8,707 bases of DNA, taken from the NCBI GenBank assembly GCA_024648655.1, contig JAGGDZ010000529.1, forward strand, positions 1-8,707, in the 5' to 3' direction. Below, piece after piece: positions 1 to 5,912 of the stretch (within the stretch, counting starts at the first letter, position 1; every line of letters starts with the position of its first letter). The translations under genes were made by a program, and so were the position numbers. Source of the DNA: Chloroflexota bacterium (lineage in GTDB: Bacteria; Chloroflexota; Dehalococcoidia; Lucifugimonadales; JADFKI01). The notes under the pieces are model-generated. The model saw nothing but the letters and a program-made list of their open reading frames with translations. It did not search any database and had not been told where the DNA came from.

Positions 1-239
1 TCAGCTACCGCAACCTGCGCGACGTGATAATCGAAGCCGACGGCGGCAGTGTGACCAAGTCGCGCCGGGCAGTACAGGGCAGCAACCAGAACTGGAACAT
101 AATGATCGTTCCCGACGGCGCGGGAGACATCACGCTGCGCCTCAATGTCCGCGGTGCCTGCGGAGATGATACGGCCATCTGCTCGAATGAAGGCGAGCTG
201 CTCAGCGACGGTCTGACGGACACCGTATCCGGTCCGTAG
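1..239 (+). CDS. C-terminal end of a secreted Ig-like repeat-domain protein (5' partial)
   Basis: The open frame runs in from the window edge (first complete codon at 3) and stops with TAG at 237-239, giving the last 78 residues. The segment reads as the end of a beta-sandwich repeat: SYRNLRD near the start, a GGSVTKSRR strand, NWNIMIVPDGAGDITL, then a Cys-containing loop (C53 and C60 of the visible part, ACGDDTAIC) and a final LLSDGLTDTVSGP. From memory, the pattern of NW-x-I-x-V-x-PDG-x-GD-I/V-T followed by C-x(6)-C, a small loop and VSGP is that of a domain found in tandem in large extracellular proteins of Chloroflexota and other environmental bacteria. The two Cys could form a disulfide, which fits export. 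No sorting signal or membrane segment follows the domain. The rest of the protein and its start lie outside the window, so the function of the whole is unknown. Confidence 0.7.
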   Translation, partial: SYRNLRDVIIEADGGSVTKSRRAVQGSNQNWNIMIVPDGAGDITLRLNVRGACGDDTAICSNEGELLSDGLTDTVSGP

Positions 240-303
240 CCGCGCGATGCCTAAGAGGTAGCGAGCGCTGCGGGTCAAGACTAAGGCGACTGCCTATTCC
301 CCG

Positions 304-1437
304 TCACCCCAGCAGCGCTTCGCTCAACCGCCGTATGACTATCTCCAGCTCCTCGTCGTCCAGGTTCAGCGGATCAACCGCGAGTTCGTCCGGGTCGAAG
401 ATGTCGTGCAGGTATATAGGCGGATCGCCGACTTTCATCGCCTCGTACACCTCGTTGCGCCCGGGTCCTCGCCACTCCCGCGTGAAGCGCATTACCGCGT
501 GCGGGATGAGGTAGTTGAACTCGTCGTGCTCTAGAGTAACCCGCAGCCCTTCGATCTCCGCCAGCGCGTCCACCACCTGCTGCGCCATCCCACGGTAGCG
601 CGCCGTCTCCGCCTCTTCGTCCTCGTCCACGAACAGCTCGATCGCGCGCAGCAGCCCCACGATCTCCTCTTTGGCGACTTTCATGCCGCGTCCTATGAAC
701 TGATGCGGCGCGGCGTTGGCAAATGCAGCGTCTATCAGGTCCTCGCGACCGCACAGGATGCCCGTGCCCTGAGGTCCGCGCACAGCCTTGCCTCCGCTGT
801 ATATCACCATATCCGCGCCCTCAGTCGTGAAGCGCCGCAGATTCGAGCGAGGCGGCAGCATCGACGCTGCGTCCACAATAACGGGCACGCCGTGACTGTG
901 CGCTATCTCGCACACTTCGGGGAACGGTATGGCGCGCCGCGTGATGAACGGCGAGAACAGGTACGCTACCGCCGCCGTATTCTCCGTGAACGCCGCCTCA
1001 AGCTGCCACGGCTGGCAGCGTCTTCCGTCGCCTATCTCTACAAACTTCGCCCCCACAGACGTATAGCACTGGTCGTAGGGGAAGCGGTGGCTCTTGTGGA
1101 TGATAATCTCGTTCTTCATGCCCGTTGTGTCCGGCAGTCTGTCCATCACCGCCGGGTCCGAGCCGGCAATGACCGCCGCCGCTTGCAGCACGAGTCCACC
1201 CGCCGCGCCGCTCGCCACGAAACCCGCTTCCGCGCCCGTGGCGTCCGCGATGATGCGGCTCGCTGCCCGGTTCAAATCGTCGAGGCTCACCATCATCTGC
1301 GACGCCTTGTTCATCGCGTCATGAATCTCAGGCCGCGTCTTACTGCCGCCGTAAGCCGTCGTGCTGCCCGACGCCGTGATGATACGCTTCACGCCCAGTG
1401 AGGAATAAATGCTTTCGGGATCGCCGCTCCATGCCAT
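304..1437 (-). CDS. PLP-dependent enzyme, SelA / D-glucosaminate-6-phosphate ammonia-lyase (DgaE)-like
   Basis: This 377-residue fold-type I PLP enzyme resembles the SelA-like group (COG1921), which includes D-glucosaminate-6-phosphate ammonia-lyase and related beta-eliminating lyases. The visible signature is IYSGGKAVRGPQGTG at about 212-226, where K217 is the expected Schiff-base lysine. VIVDAAS at about 187-192 supplies the Asp (D189) that contacts the pyridine nitrogen, and the Gly/Ala-rich ASGAAGG at 75-81 is the phosphate-side loop. True selenocysteine synthase is about 460 residues with an N-terminal tRNA-binding domain. That part is missing here and no selB or selC lies nearby, so I infer a soluble amino-sugar or amino-acid lyase rather than SelA. 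The start is well supported: GGAGGT (complement of 1443-1448) sits 5 nt before the ATG. It is monocistronic in this window, convergent with the upstream gene, and its leader carries a period-8 repeat. The substrate cannot be read from sequence. Confidence 0.85.
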   Translation of the reverse strand: MAWSGDPESIYSSLGVKRIITASGSTTAYGGSKTRPEIHDAMNKASQMMVSLDDLNRAASRIIADATGAEAGFVASGAAGGLVLQAAAVIAGSDPAVMDRLPDTTGMKNEIIIHKSHRFPYDQCYTSVGAKFVEIGDGRRCQPWQLEAAFTENTAAVAYLFSPFITRRAIPFPEVCEIAHSHGVPVIVDAASMLPPRSNLRRFTTEGADMVIYSGGKAVRGPQGTGILCGREDLIDAAFANAAPHQFIGRGMKVAKEEIVGLLRAIELFVDEDEEAETARYRGMAQQVVDALAEIEGLRVTLEHDEFNYLIPHAVMRFTREWRGPGRNEVYEAMKVGDPPIYLHDIFDPDELAVDPLNLDDEELEIVIRRLSEALLG

Positions 1438-1452
1438 TTCGCACCTCCGGTA

Positions 1453-1492
1453 AGTGTCAGTATGTCAGTGTGTCAGTTTATCAGCCTGTCAG
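1453..1492. repeat. Five-unit 8-bp tandem repeat, TGTCAG core
   Basis: The trinucleotide CAG recurs exactly every 8 bp (1458, 1466, 1474, 1482, 1490). The six-base core is TGTCAG in four units and TATCAG in the fourth, with two variable bases between cores. On the transcribed strand of the SelA-like gene it reads CTGACA-NN five times, between the predicted transcription start and the Shine-Dalgarno site. The units are too short and too close for CRISPR. They could be a replication-slippage tract, an unstructured leader or stacked protein-binding half sites. Confidence 0.75.
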
Positions 1493-1502
1493 CGTTGCGG
1501 CG

Positions 1503-1532
1503 ATTATACCATCCAGCAGCAGGTGTTCTCAG
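1503..1532 (-). promoter_or_regulatory. Candidate sigma70-type promoter for the SelA-like gene
   Basis: On the minus strand a perfect TATAAT (complement of 1503-1508) lies 18 bp downstream of CTGAGA (complement of 1527-1532), which matches 4 of 6 positions of TTGACA. Transcription would start near 1496, about 60 nt before the ATG at 1437. The whole period-8 repeat would then fall in the untranslated leader. The -10 is strong and the -35 is modest. Confidence 0.5.
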
Positions 1533-1556
1533 TATGTGTTGGCATTCATATTCGTC

Positions 1557-1577
1557 ATTCCCCGCGCAGGTGGGAAT
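1557..1577. repeat. ATTCCC / GGGAAT palindromic element, copy 1
   Basis: ATTCCC (1557-1562) and GGGAAT (1572-1577) form a perfect 6-bp inverted repeat around a 9-nt GC-rich loop, flanked by GTC on the left and CCA on the right. The layout is that of short dispersed palindromes of the ATTCC...GGAAT type seen in many bacterial genomes (Neisseria dRS3 has the same outline). A second, diverged copy lies at 2974-2993. With no T-run it is not a good terminator. Confidence 0.55.
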
Positions 1578-1921
1578 CCACGCGGCTAATACGCCACCCA
1601 TTATGCAACACCCGCACATATTGAGAATGCCTGTCTGGCACTGGTTGCGAATCGAGGCGCAAAAGTGTACTCTAACCGAGTTCAACTAGGATATAATGGC
1701 GAAGGTCGCACTGGTTTCAGAGACGTGCTGAAGGAATATCTTTGTGGTATTATATTCCGTGAGCGACCACACGCAGGCATCGTTCGGACAAGTATTGAAC
1801 AATTCTAATAGAAGTGCGGAAATCTACGCCTACAAAGTCTGTCATGTTCACGTAGGTTGTGATATTGTTTGTATCTGACCAAGGTTCTTCCAATCTCAAG
1901 CAAGGAGGAAAGATTCTTAGC

Positions 1922-2959
1922 ATGGCTATGTCTAAGCTTCTGATAACACTAGGCCTCATTTTATTGATGACTACACCTTTGGCGGTCGCGCAGGCGGCTG
2001 ATGAACCATATAGCGGTTCCGGAACCGCTGTCGTCTCCGATTCCGGCGCAATGAGCAACAAGGTAACCATCGCACTCAGCGGCTTAATGGCGCTGGAGAG
2101 TGACATGGCTTACGAGGGTTGGCTGGTTGATAGCACCAGTGGCGACAAGGTTAGCGTTGGTGTCTTGTCAGCATCCATGGGAAGCATCAACCACACTTGG
2201 ACGTCCCCTGACGGCGCTAACCTGCTTGCCAAGTACGATTGCGTGGTCATAAGCGTCGAATCCATGCCGGACGACGACCCTGCCGAATGGGGGGAAGTTG
2301 CGTTCATGGACACGATTGACGAAGGCGCAATAGAGCAAATCAGAGGGCTGGTAGTCGGCGACAGCGGCACTCTACACAAGTTGCAGATGCAGGTCCACAT
2401 GGCGATGGCGAAGGTCGCGGAAGCGCAGGCTGCCGATGATATCGAAGGCCTCAAGGCTGCGACTGAAGAAGCTGTCGGCATGGTTGACGGTGACGAAGGC
2501 ATCGCCGCACTCGCCGCGTCCGCCAGTAAATCGGCGATGGCAGCCATGGACGCCTCGGGCAGGGAAAACGTCGATATGCATGCCAAGATGGTTATGGAGT
2601 CCAGCGACAACGTTACCGCTTGGGCGATGGCAGCTAAGGAAGACGCCGTCGCAGTAACTGCTCAGGACGACATTGAAGTAGCCAGGACCCTGTTGAACAT
2701 TGTCAACGGCAAGTTCGCCGCAGCGATGAACGGCATTGCTGTTACCAATATGGGCGGAGCGAGCGCCGCTTATGTCAGCGCGCAAAAGATGGCGACATTC
2801 ACGCTGCCCGCACCCGCAGACGCAGCAGTCTCGACACCCGCAACCGGTGACGCTTATGTTCCTATGGCTATGCAGATTATGCTGTTCGTAGCCCTTGCAC
2901 TGCTCATCGGCGGTGGCGCTATGCTCTACAGGGAGCGTAAGCTCGGCGCGAAGGCGTAA
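1922..2959 (+). CDS. Secreted membrane-anchored protein: RskA-like domain, Ala/Met-rich helical region, C-terminal TM
   Basis: No family is assigned with certainty. From the ATG at 1922 (345 aa) the protein opens with a classical signal peptide: K5, a hydrophobic core at 6-22 and a likely cut after AQA (residue 26). Residues about 35-130 are beta-rich (YEGWLVDSTSGDKVSVGVL, then LLAKYDCVVISVESMPDDDPAEWGEV) and resemble the extracytoplasmic domain of anti-sigma-K factor RskA. Residues about 148-285 are Ala/Met-rich and predicted helical. The end is TPATGD (305-310), a hydrophobic helix (about 315-335) and RERK, which looks like a sortase-type tail with Thr in place of Leu. GGAGG at 1904-1908 lies 13 nt upstream, a long spacing. 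A GTG at 1859 is in frame, but it would put about 21 polar residues before the signal peptide and bury the Shine-Dalgarno site inside the gene, so 1922 is preferred. It likely sits on the outer face of the membrane. There is no sigma-factor gene beside it, so an anti-sigma role is not supported. Confidence 0.75.
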   Translation: MAMSKLLITLGLILLMTTPLAVAQAADEPYSGSGTAVVSDSGAMSNKVTIALSGLMALESDMAYEGWLVDSTSGDKVSVGVLSASMGSINHTWTSPDGANLLAKYDCVVISVESMPDDDPAEWGEVAFMDTIDEGAIEQIRGLVVGDSGTLHKLQMQVHMAMAKVAEAQAADDIEGLKAATEEAVGMVDGDEGIAALAASASKSAMAAMDASGRENVDMHAKMVMESSDNVTAWAMAAKEDAVAVTAQDDIEVARTLLNIVNGKFAAAMNGIAVTNMGGASAAYVSAQKMATFTLPAPADAAVSTPATGDAYVPMAMQIMLFVALALLIGGGAMLYRERKLGAKA

Positions 2960-2973
2960 CTCCACACAAACGG

Positions 2974-2993
2974 ATTCCTGTGAAAGCAGGAAT
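2974..2993. repeat. ATTCCTG / CAGGAAT palindromic element, copy 2
   Basis: ATTCCTG (2974-2980) and CAGGAAT (2987-2993) form a perfect 7-bp stem around the loop TGAAAG, 14 nt after the stop of the surface-protein gene. Read on the minus strand, the flanks match copy 1: both are C-ATTCC...GGAATCC. The two are therefore plausibly the same dispersed family in opposite orientation. The bases after it are GGTTTA, so termination here would be weak. Confidence 0.6.
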
Positions 2994-3010
2994 GGTTTAT
3001 GAACAACTCC

Positions 3011-3050
3011 GGAGACTCCATCCGCTTCAGGTGGGTGGAGTCTCTGCGCT
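3011..3050 (+). terminator. Hairpin terminator candidate downstream of the surface-protein gene
   Basis: GAGACTCCATCC (3012-3023) pairs with GGGTGGAGTCTC (3033-3044). This gives a 12-bp stem with one T-G wobble and a 9-nt loop. It lies about 50 nt past the stop codon and before the peroxiredoxin operon. The stem is strong, but the following GCGCTTTCC is only a short, interrupted T tract, so intrinsic termination is likely but not certain. Confidence 0.5.
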
Positions 3051-3161
3051 TTCCGTCAATCGCATCTTGCGGTGACCTGCCTGTGCCCTCCGGCAATCTT
3101 ACGGCGAACGTATATTTAACCAAGGCTCGGAGCAGGCGATAATGTAATAGGATTGGAGCGG

Positions 3162-3614
3162 ATGGTAGATACAGGCGATATTGCGCCCGACTTCATGCTG
3201 CCAAGCACCGCGGGAGACATTACTCTGAGTGCGCTTGTGGCTGACAGACGCGTTGTTCTCGCTTTCTACATGGAGGACAAGACACCGGGCTGTACACAGA
3301 TGCTGAGCGCGCTGCAAGGGGAATACGATACCATCCACGAATTGGGCGCCGAAGTCATAGCCATAAGCGCAGACTCCCTTGATTCACACGATGCGTTCAG
3401 CGAGTCGCTTGGAGGCTGTCCATTCCCTCTTGCCAGCGACACGGACCTGGCGACTGCGGCTGCTTACGGCGCGCTTTCCGATGACGGCAAGAGCATGGTC
3501 CGCGCCGTGTTCGTAGTGGGCAAGGGCGGGCGCATCATACACAGCATCCCATGGTTCCAGCCGGGCAGCACCGCGCAGTTCTTCGACATATTTCAGGCGC
3601 TCGGCTTGGAGTGA
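3162..3614 (+). CDS. Peroxiredoxin, AhpC/TSA (BCP/PrxQ-like), atypical active site
   Basis: This 150-residue thioredoxin-fold peroxidase, probably cytosolic, would reduce hydrogen peroxide or alkyl hydroperoxides. GDIAPDF near the N terminus and the TPGCT loop are BCP/PrxQ features. C44 is the peroxidatic Cys, T41 the conserved Thr, and R114 (VRAVFVV) the expected active-site Arg. Two oddities are seen. The Pro that opens the PxxxTxxC motif is Met (M37). The BCP resolving Cys five residues after the peroxidatic Cys is absent (TPGCTQMLS). The only other Cys is C86 (GGCPFPLASD), so the enzyme is 1-Cys or uses C86. The start at ATG 3162 puts the usual few residues before GD-x-APDF, with GGAG 3 nt upstream. 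An in-frame TTG at 3153 would add three residues. It is the first gene of a three-gene operon, and the next ATG is 2 nt past its stop. Confidence 0.85.
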   Translation: MVDTGDIAPDFMLPSTAGDITLSALVADRRVVLAFYMEDKTPGCTQMLSALQGEYDTIHELGAEVIAISADSLDSHDAFSESLGGCPFPLASDTDLATAAAYGALSDDGKSMVRAVFVVGKGGRIIHSIPWFQPGSTAQFFDIFQALGLE

Positions 3615-3616
3615 AC

Positions 3617-4336
3617 ATGCTCGCGTCTATGCTCACACGCTGGCTGCTCCCGGCATTAGCGCTGGTTGCATACGGATGTGGCGGGACATCCCCGCCCGCG
3701 ACGCCGGCGCCTACTGCCACGCCCACGCCGATCAACCCACAGGCTATACTGGATGACTGCACGCGAGCGATGTCCGATCTTGCATCTTTCCGCTTCCACA
3801 TTGAGCACGACAATGACGGGGGAACACCGCTCGCGCAGGGCATGACGCTCACAGAAGCGAGTGGCAGTGTTTCCAGCCCGGACAGGCTCAGCGTAGATTT
3901 TGTCGGCGCGGCGGGCAGCTTCGCCGTAAAGGGCAGCCTCATTGCGGTCGGTGAGGAAGTGTATATGACCAACCCGCTCTCCGGCGAGTGGCACGCCGTT
4001 TCGTCCGAGCTAAGTCCGCTGGAATTCTTCGACCCTTCCGGCGGCATATCCGACATACTAGCGCAGGTGCGGGACGCCGCGCTCATCTCACACGATGCCA
4101 CCGAGTATCGCATTGGTGGAACACTGCCTGCGAAAGCGCTCGCTCCCTTATTCGGCGATACTGATGACCGGAGCAGCGTTCAGGTCACGATGACAATCGA
4201 AAAGGCGCACCTGTATCTCACACAGGCGCGGCTGGAAGGGCGCGTTACGCCTACGGAATCTGAGGGGCTTGCGCGGACGATAACGCTGTCCGAGTTTAAC
4301 GAGCAGGTAGATATTTCCGCGCCTGACGGGAACTAG
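3617..4336 (+). CDS. LprG/LppX (LppX_LprAFG)-like lipoprotein
   Basis: This is a 239-residue exported lipoprotein. The signal peptide at 1-20 (R8, hydrophobic 9-19) ends in the lipobox VAYGC, which places the lipidated Cys at C21. A Pro/Thr-rich linker (22-40) follows, then a domain of about 200 residues with the outline of the LppX_LprAFG family: a helix with SFRFHIEHDNDG (about 57-68), a GSVSSPDRLSVDF strand (83-95), EEVYMTNPLSGEWHAV (113-128), and the C-terminal VQVTMTIEKAHLYLTQARLEG (188-208). Family members have a hydrophobic cavity that carries acylated lipids. LprG of mycobacteria binds triacylglycerides and lipoglycans and works with the MFS protein P55. Here too a P55-like transporter follows 3 nt downstream, which is strong context. 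The start is set by GGAG (3608-3611) 5 nt before the ATG, inside the end of the peroxiredoxin gene. A longer in-frame start at 3551 would overlap that gene and hide the signal peptide. Calling it LprG rather than a general family member is inference. Confidence 0.8.
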   Translation: MLASMLTRWLLPALALVAYGCGGTSPPATPAPTATPTPINPQAILDDCTRAMSDLASFRFHIEHDNDGGTPLAQGMTLTEASGSVSSPDRLSVDFVGAAGSFAVKGSLIAVGEEVYMTNPLSGEWHAVSSELSPLEFFDPSGGISDILAQVRDAALISHDATEYRIGGTLPAKALAPLFGDTDDRSSVQVTMTIEKAHLYLTQARLEGRVTPTESEGLARTITLSEFNEQVDISAPDGN

Positions 4337-4339
4337 GCG

Positions 4340-5833
4340 ATGTCCGGGATGGGGAGGAAGGGGGCGTATGTGGGGCTGACGGCGGTGTTCGCCGGCGTCT
4401 TTGTGGCGGCAGACGATCAGACGGTCGTGGTAACCGTTCTGCCGCGTATTATGCTCGATCTGAACCTCACCGTCACCGAGCTTGACCACACATCCTGGAT
4501 TATCACCGGATACCTGCTCGGCTATGTCGCCGCGATGCCCTTCATTGGCAGGCTGTCCGACATCTGGGGACATCGCAACGCCTTTATTGGGTCGCTCCTG
4601 CTGTTCATGCTTGGTTCTGCTAGCGTCGCGCTGGCAACCGACATCAACTGGCTGATTGGACTGCGCGTGTTTCAGGCACTGGGAGCGGGCGCCCTCGTGC
4701 CAATCGCAATCGCAATCGTGGGGGACCTTTTTCCGCCTGAGGACAGGGGTACGCCGCTGGGTCTGGTAGGCGCGTCCGCAGAGGCGGGCGGTGTCATAGG
4801 ACCGCTCTGGGGCGGTATCATCACGAAGTATCTGGCGTGGCAGTGGGTCTTCTGGATAAACATCCCACTGTGCGCCGTCATCATCGCTCTGTCGCTCTTC
4901 CTGCTGCCGAAGAGTCGGCGCTTTCCTGCGAAGATAGACTATCTCGGCGGCGCGCTCATAACGCTCAGCCTTGCCACGCTCACACTCGGACTTGCCCGAA
5001 TAGACGAACCGGACGCGCTGATGGCGTTTTGGCTCGCGCTTGCGGCCGTATCGCTTACACTGTTCGTTGTACGGCAACGCACCGCATCGGACCCGCTGCT
5101 GCCCCGCGCGATGTTAAGGACGCGGGCATTCGTCGCCGCAAACGCAACCCACCTGCTCGTCGGCGGCGCGCTCATAATCGGCATGGTAACCATCCCCCTA
5201 ATGGCGAATACCCTGCTCGGAGAGACTCCACTGGGTGGCGGTCTAATGCTGCTGCGTATGACTGTGGCTATTCCTGCCGGTGCGGCGCTGGGCGGCATTG
5301 TCTGCCAGCGTTTAGACTACCGGCTGCCCGCCGCGCTGGGGCTGGCGCTGTGCGCGCTCGGATACTGGCTGATGAGCGGCTGGACGCTTGAAATCGCCGA
5401 TCCGTGGCTGACTGTGCATCTTGCGACCGCAGGCTTCGGTTTCGGCTTGCTCATTGCGCCAATTGCCCTTGCCGCCGCCAACTCGGTCGGCGACGATGTG
5501 CGTGGGGCGGCGGCGGCGCTGATAACCACGATGCGCGTTGTGGGAATGACGCTCGGCGTAGCTGCACTGGCGTCATGGGGAACTGGCAGATTCGACGCGC
5601 TGGTGTCAGGCATAGGTGCGCCGTTCGCATTGCCCGGGGAGACGGCTCAACAGGCGCAGGCACGTATCGCGGAGGCGCAGCGGCAACTCACGGATGCGGG
5701 GCTGACGCTGTTCAGCGACTTCTTTCTCGTGGCGGCGGTTCTGTGCTTACTGGCGCTGCTGCCCACAGCGTTCATCGCGTGGCGTGGCAGCGCCAACATC
5801 AATGGAGCCAACATCAATGGCCATGATGAATAG
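4340..5833 (+). CDS. DHA2-type 14-TM MFS transporter, P55 (Rv1410c)-like
   Basis: This is a 497-residue inner-membrane transporter with about 14 hydrophobic helices. Visible MFS motifs are the TM1 acidic stretch AADDQTVVVTVLP (23-35, D25/D26), motif A GRLSDIWGHR (70-79), the TM4 Arg motif with R109 (GLRVFQALGAGA), and antiporter motif C GGVIGPLWGG (150-159). The stretch WIITGYLLGYVAAMPFIGR (53-71) and GVAALASWGTGRF (406-418) closely resemble mycobacterial P55 as I remember it, more than ordinary drug pumps such as EmrB. The long loop between the last two helices (about 422-455) is also a P55 trait. P55 extracts triacylglycerides and lipoglycans from the inner membrane and hands them to LprG. 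The LprG-like gene directly upstream supports the same job here, while drug export remains an alternative. The gap to the upstream stop is 3 nt and the Shine-Dalgarno site is weak, which suggests translational coupling. The tail (485-494) repeats ANING twice, from a 15-bp DNA duplication. Confidence 0.87.
   Translation: MSGMGRKGAYVGLTAVFAGVFVAADDQTVVVTVLPRIMLDLNLTVTELDHTSWIITGYLLGYVAAMPFIGRLSDIWGHRNAFIGSLLLFMLGSASVALATDINWLIGLRVFQALGAGALVPIAIAIVGDLFPPEDRGTPLGLVGASAEAGGVIGPLWGGIITKYLAWQWVFWINIPLCAVIIALSLFLLPKSRRFPAKIDYLGGALITLSLATLTLGLARIDEPDALMAFWLALAAVSLTLFVVRQRTASDPLLPRAMLRTRAFVAANATHLLVGGALIIGMVTIPLMANTLLGETPLGGGLMLLRMTVAIPAGAALGGIVCQRLDYRLPAALGLALCALGYWLMSGWTLEIADPWLTVHLATAGFGFGLLIAPIALAAANSVGDDVRGAAAALITTMRVVGMTLGVAALASWGTGRFDALVSGIGAPFALPGETAQQAQARIAEAQRQLTDAGLTLFSDFFLVAAVLCLLALLPTAFIAWRGSANINGANINGHDE
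5792..5821 (+). repeat. 15-bp direct tandem duplication at the 3' end of the MFS gene
   Basis: GCCAACATCAATGGA (5792-5806) is followed at once by GCCAACATCAATGGC (5807-5821), 14 of 15 identical. It is in frame and adds a second ANING to the cytoplasmic tail, so it looks like a recent slippage event without harm to the protein. Confidence 0.85.
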
Positions 5834-5862
5834 GATAAATCGGCAAGTCCTCCCAACCAACC

Positions 5863-5871
5863 TGCTATAAT
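5863..5871 (+). promoter_or_regulatory. Extended -10 promoter for the arylsulfotransferase-type gene
   Basis: TGC-TATAAT (5863-5871) is a perfect extended -10 box. No good TTGACA lies 17 bp upstream (GCAAGT at 5843-5848), which extended -10 promoters tolerate. Transcription would begin near 5878, leaving a leader of about 35 nt with GGAGG at 5901-5905. It suggests that this gene starts a new transcript rather than continuing the MFS operon. Confidence 0.5.
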
Positions 5872-5912
5872 CCGCCATATTTCCACCCGATTATCCTTGC
5901 GGAGGGCGACTC

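Larger units (their letters stand above)
1438..1921. other. Intergenic region without a convincing gene
   Basis: This divergent gap separates the minus-strand PLP enzyme from the plus-strand surface protein. In order it holds the Shine-Dalgarno site and period-8 repeat of the minus-strand gene, its candidate promoter, an ATTCCC palindrome, and then an AT-rich stretch. In that stretch a perfect TATAAT at 1692-1697 and TATTATATT at 1748-1756 are possible -10 boxes for the surface-protein gene. Neither has a good -35, and the first would leave a leader of more than 200 nt. I see no tRNA cloverleaf, no recognisable riboswitch and no coding signal beyond short antisense shadows. Confidence 0.6.

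Noticed and set aside
240..303. Possible bidirectional terminator (AGGC-GACT-GCCT) between the convergent genes
   Set aside because: The stem is only 4 bp with no T-run on either side, so it is not supported.
703..1401. 232-residue plus-strand open frame
   Set aside because: It is a shadow of the PLP enzyme, Arg/His-rich, without a ribosome site or a known domain.
1453..1492. Possible CRISPR-like array from regular spacing
   Set aside because: The units are only 8 bp with 2-bp gaps. There are no spacers of 25-40 bp and no cas genes.
1627..1640. TGCC...GGCA inverted repeat as an operator
   Set aside because: The 4-bp arms are expected by chance in a gap of this length.
1696..1731. Tiny reading frame MAKVALVSETC, possible leader peptide
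   Set aside because: It overlaps the TATAAT box, has only a weak ribosome site and no run of regulatory codons, and no attenuator structure follows.
1859..1921. Longer GTG start for the surface protein
   Set aside because: It would add about 21 polar residues before a clear signal peptide and place the GGAGG site inside the gene.
3111..3143. Promoter for the peroxiredoxin operon (TATATT or GATAAT boxes)
   Set aside because: Neither box has a -35 with more than about three matching bases at a suitable spacing. A promoter must exist upstream, but I cannot choose one.
4148..5077. 309-residue open frame on the minus strand
   Set aside because: It lies antisense to the lipoprotein and MFS genes, is rich in Arg/Gln/His with no domain, and is explained by GC-biased codon use of the real genes.
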